From positions 372,001-436,000 of the forward strand of contig PGZZ01000002.1 of NCBI GenBank assembly GCA_002841545.1: a DNA stretch of 64,000 bases. The letters run 5' to 3'. Under the pieces are notes generated by a model. That model searched no databases, had not been told where the DNA came from, and saw only the letters and a program-made list of their open reading frames with translations. This document shows positions 61,722 to 64,000 of the stretch, piece after piece; within the stretch, counting starts at the first letter, position 1; each line of letters opens with the position of its first letter. The DNA is from Firmicutes bacterium HGW-Firmicutes-16. GTDB taxonomy: Bacteria; Bacillota; Clostridia; Oscillospirales; Oscillospiraceae. The position numbers and the translations under genes are program-made.

Positions 61722-63592
61722 ATAGCGTTCTCTCCAGCTGACCTGTCGTCAATATCCGCAAAAAAGCCCTTAGCGGTTTCGGCAATGCTCTGCGCGTCGA
61801 GCCCCGCGAGCTTTTCGAGCTCATCAACGCTGCCGTGCTGGACAATACCGTTTCCGAGGTCAAGCGATTTGGCATTTGTGAGCGCAAGTCCCTCCTCCGC
61901 AACGGTGGCAAGAAGTCTTGAGCCGACACTTCCGAAGGCGCAGACATCCTCCGCTGTCAACAGTCTACCCGTTTTACGCAGAGAGCGCAGAACGGTTGCG
62001 GTATCGAGCGGATTAATTAGGTTCAGTTTAATTACTTCAGCTTCAATGCCCGCACTTTCAAGCATTTTTGCCGCTTCCAGCACGTTATTTATCATTATGC
62101 CGTAGGATACAAGCGTAACGTCTTTGCCTTCCCGTAGAACAGTGCTCGGAGCTTTTCCCGCGCTTTGAGTATATTCTCCCTCGCCCCCGCGCGGATAGCG
62201 AACTGCGACAGGACCGTCTATGCGGTAGATTGCAAGCTCCAGCATATCGCGGAGCTCCTTATAGCTTGCCGGAGCAAATACTGCCATGTGCGGCACGGAG
62301 CATAGGTATGCAACATCAAAAACGCCCTGATGCGTCTCGCCGTCATGTCCGACTATGCCTGCCCTGTCCACAGCAAAAATGACGTGGAGCTTTGAGAGCG
62401 AAACATCATGAATCATCATATCGTAACCGCGCTGTAGAAAGCTTGAGTATACGGCGAAAACCGGTATCGCGCCACGGCTTGCAAGCCCTGCCGCCATTGC
62501 GACCGCGTGTTCTTCCGCTATACCGACATCGAAAAATCGTTCGGGAAATTCTTTTGAAAAGTCCGAAAGTCCTGTTCCGCCGCACATCGCGGCAGTGATC
62601 GCCACAATCTTTTCGTCCTTTTTTGCAAGTTCCGTAAGCTTCGTTCCGAACGCCTCTGAAAAACAGTTGTGCGGGCATTTCTCAACTCCTGATTCAACAT
62701 CAAAAGCGTCAACGCCGTGATAGTTCTCCGGTTCCTGCTCGGCATAGGTGTAGCCTCTGCCCTTCTGCGTAATGACATGGACGAGCACGGGAGTTTTCAG
62801 TTCCTTTGCCCAGCCGATAACGGCTTCGAGTTGTGAAATATCGTGACCGTCGACCGGTCCGAGGTAGTGAAAGCCAAGATCGTCGAAGATGTTCCCTGGC
62901 AGCAGACGGCGCTTGAACCATTCCTTCACGGCATGGTTGAAATTATAAAGCGCAGGCATGTGCCCGAATATCTGGCGGTATCTGCGTTTAAAACGAAAGT
63001 ACGCTGGCTTGACTCTCAGCCCTGCGAGCATTTCCGAAATACCGCCGACATTATTGTCGATGGACATCCCATTGTCGTTGAGTATCACGGTAAGCGGTTC
63101 TTTGGACTGACCTGCGTTGCAAAGCCCTTCATAGGCTGTTCCGCCGGTAAGCGCACCGTCCCCGATTACCGCTACAACGCTGTAATCTTCGTGCGCCAGT
63201 GTTCTCGCCCTCGCCATACCCAGAGCGACCGAAACAGAGGTTGAAGCATGACCTGCGACTGCCGCGTCATGTATGCTCTCGTTTGGCTTTGGAAAACCCG
63301 AAAGACCTCCGAGCTTGCGGAGAGTTTTGAACTCGTATTTGCGTCCTGTCAGAATTTTGTGCACATAGCTCTGATGACCGACGTCGAAAACAAGTCTATC
63401 TTTTTCTGTGTCAAATATTCGGTGAAGTGCGAGCGTCAGTTCTACCGCTCCAAGATTTGATGCTAAATGTCCGCCTGTCTTTGAAACATTATCTATTAGG
63501 AATCCTCTGATCTCAGAGCCTAAAATGTCAAGCTCTCTTTCGGAGAGCGCTTTTAGGTCCTCGGGAGAATTTACGGACTTTAAAATATCCAA
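61718..63592 (-). CDS. dxs: 1-deoxy-D-xylulose-5-phosphate synthase
   Basis: First step of the MEP isoprenoid pathway: pyruvate plus glyceraldehyde-3-phosphate to DXP, with thiamine diphosphate. The 624 residues show GHQSYVHKILTGR, the TPP site VVAVIGDGALTGGTAYEG with LNDNGMSIDNNVGG, FDVGIAEEHAVAMAAGL and FAVDRAGIVGHDGETHQG. The start is TTG 63592, with GAGGT ten bases upstream and no ATG nearby in frame. ispA lies upstream, so the substrate pathway and first prenyl chain are encoded together. Confidence 0.96.
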   Translation of the reverse strand: MDILKSVNSPEDLKALSERELDILGSEIRGFLIDNVSKTGGHLASNLGAVELTLALHRIFDTEKDRLVFDVGHQSYVHKILTGRKYEFKTLRKLGGLSGFPKPNESIHDAAVAGHASTSVSVALGMARARTLAHEDYSVVAVIGDGALTGGTAYEGLCNAGQSKEPLTVILNDNGMSIDNNVGGISEMLAGLRVKPAYFRFKRRYRQIFGHMPALYNFNHAVKEWFKRRLLPGNIFDDLGFHYLGPVDGHDISQLEAVIGWAKELKTPVLVHVITQKGRGYTYAEQEPENYHGVDAFDVESGVEKCPHNCFSEAFGTKLTELAKKDEKIVAITAAMCGGTGLSDFSKEFPERFFDVGIAEEHAVAMAAGLASRGAIPVFAVYSSFLQRGYDMMIHDVSLSKLHVIFAVDRAGIVGHDGETHQGVFDVAYLCSVPHMAVFAPASYKELRDMLELAIYRIDGPVAVRYPRGGEGEYTQSAGKAPSTVLREGKDVTLVSYGIMINNVLEAAKMLESAGIEAEVIKLNLINPLDTATVLRSLRKTGRLLTAEDVCAFGSVGSRLLATVAEEGLALTNAKSLDLGNGIVQHGSVDELEKLAGLDAQSIAETAKGFFADIDDRSAGENAI

Positions 63593-63670
63593 TACTTAAT
63601 TACCTCATAAAAATTGCATACAAGCCGCCGCCTGTATAAATTTCTGCATATGCGTAATACATATCATAAC

Positions 63671-63710
63671 AAAAAACGCCTGCTTTTACAAGTGTAAACA
63701 GGCGTTTTTT
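63671..63710 (-). terminator. Terminator between ispA and dxs
   Basis: AAAAAACGCCTG and CAGGCGTTTTTT form the outer stem, extended by TTTAC/GTAAA around loop AAGT with one bulged base. The T runs at both ends make it work in either direction. It sits 79-118 bases upstream of the dxs start, so dxs needs its own promoter or readthrough. Confidence 0.85.
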
Positions 63711-63747
63711 CAATTATATTCATAATTAAATGAATATTTTCTTATAG

Positions 63748-64000
63748 TCAGCTGCGCCGTATACTCAGCTCATCCGCAAAATTCATGAGGAAGCTCGGTT
63801 CGGGAAAGGCCTCTGACACGGTCTTCTTCGCATACTCCGTAATAATGCCTATCCGCTTCTCACATTCTTCTCTGCCGTGCAGGCTCATAAATGTGGGTTT
63901 TTCGGTACGTCTATCGGAACCTATGGGTTTTCCAAGCTCCTCCGCTGTACTTATTTCGTCCAGAATATCATCGCGTATCTGAAACGCGACGCCGATAGCT
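63748..64000 (-). CDS. ispA: Polyprenyl (farnesyl) diphosphate synthase, C-terminal part (cut by window edge)
   Basis: The last 83 codons are visible, with stop TGA at 63750-63748. The second aspartate-rich motif of trans-prenyltransferases is in AIGVAFQIRDDILDE, followed by ELGKPIGSDRRTEKPTFMSL and a C-terminal helix. The enzyme condenses isopentenyl and dimethylallyl diphosphates, providing chains for undecaprenyl carriers. Chain length cannot be judged from this end; the symbol follows the usual ispA-dxs pairing. Confidence 0.88.
   Translation of the reverse strand, partial: AIGVAFQIRDDILDEISTAEELGKPIGSDRRTEKPTFMSLHGREECEKRIGIITEYAKKTVSEAFPEPSFLMNFADELSIRRS

Noticed and set aside
1-64000. 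CRISPR array, tRNA or rRNA gene, insertion sequence, prophage
   Set aside because: No regularly spaced repeats, no cloverleaf or rRNA sequence recognised, no transposase, integrase or terminal inverted repeats flanking a gene.

Overview
The window is a gene-dense bacterial chromosome segment, about half GC, with core-metabolism and cell-envelope operons. The combination points to a Gram-positive anaerobe of class Clostridia, probably the Oscillospirales/Ruminococcaceae side. Evidence: the YabM/SpoVB-MazG-HU-RqcP block, the ispA-dxs-tlyA-nadK-argR-recN block, a clostridial fused PurL, a split purine ending (PurO plus stand-alone AICAR transformylase), strong AGGAGG ribosome sites and frequent TTG/GTG starts. 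This is inference; no rRNA is present to name the organism. No tRNA, rRNA, CRISPR array, insertion sequence or phage gene was seen.

Layout. 1-5950 (reverse): pgi (cut by the left edge), a D,D-carboxypeptidase, rqcP, hup, mazG and a lipid-linked-sugar flippase. 6250-11300: an orphan histidine-kinase-like protein, TatD, an O-antigen-ligase-type membrane protein and an FAD-dependent dehydrogenase. 11536-22884: a nine-gene purine operon, purE-C-F-M-N-O-AICARFT-D-L, going from PRPP to IMP apart from purB and purK. 22956-24110: an unknown 96-residue protein and a secreted NlpC/P60 peptidase whose leader can fold into a ribosome-site-masking pseudoknot. 24110-34810: a small transcription unit with a 32-codon frame, then argC-J-B-D-F-carA-carB, in which CarB is fused in frame to a diaminopimelate epimerase-like domain. 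34759-39759: a two-component system and a MacB-like ABC exporter. 39887-40963: a P-loop ATPase.

41043-48668 (reverse): an unusual operon joining a propeller/solute-binding lipoprotein and two sugar-type ABC permeases to a MacA-like adaptor and a MacB-like extracellular-domain protein, with no ATPase gene. 49320-50039: a zinc phospholipase C-like protein. 50175-63592 (reverse): a DUF218 protein, an ABC-F ATPase, a penicillin-binding protein with an FHA-SEDS fusion, tyrS, a small Cys-motif protein, recN, argR, nadK, tlyA and dxs, then the end of ispA at the right edge.

The parts connect. ArgR encoded at 59.6-60.0 kb is the expected regulator of the arginine operon, whose start region carries two spaced ARG-box-like sites. 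CarAB supplies carbamoyl phosphate to ArgF beside it. The appended DapF-like domain ties the same polypeptide, at least physically, to lysine/peptidoglycan chemistry, which the PBP, SEDS, carboxypeptidase and NlpC genes use. The least ordinary items are the CarB-DapF fusion with its altered cysteine motif, the hybrid transporter operon, the FHA-SEDS fusion and the pseudoknot leader.
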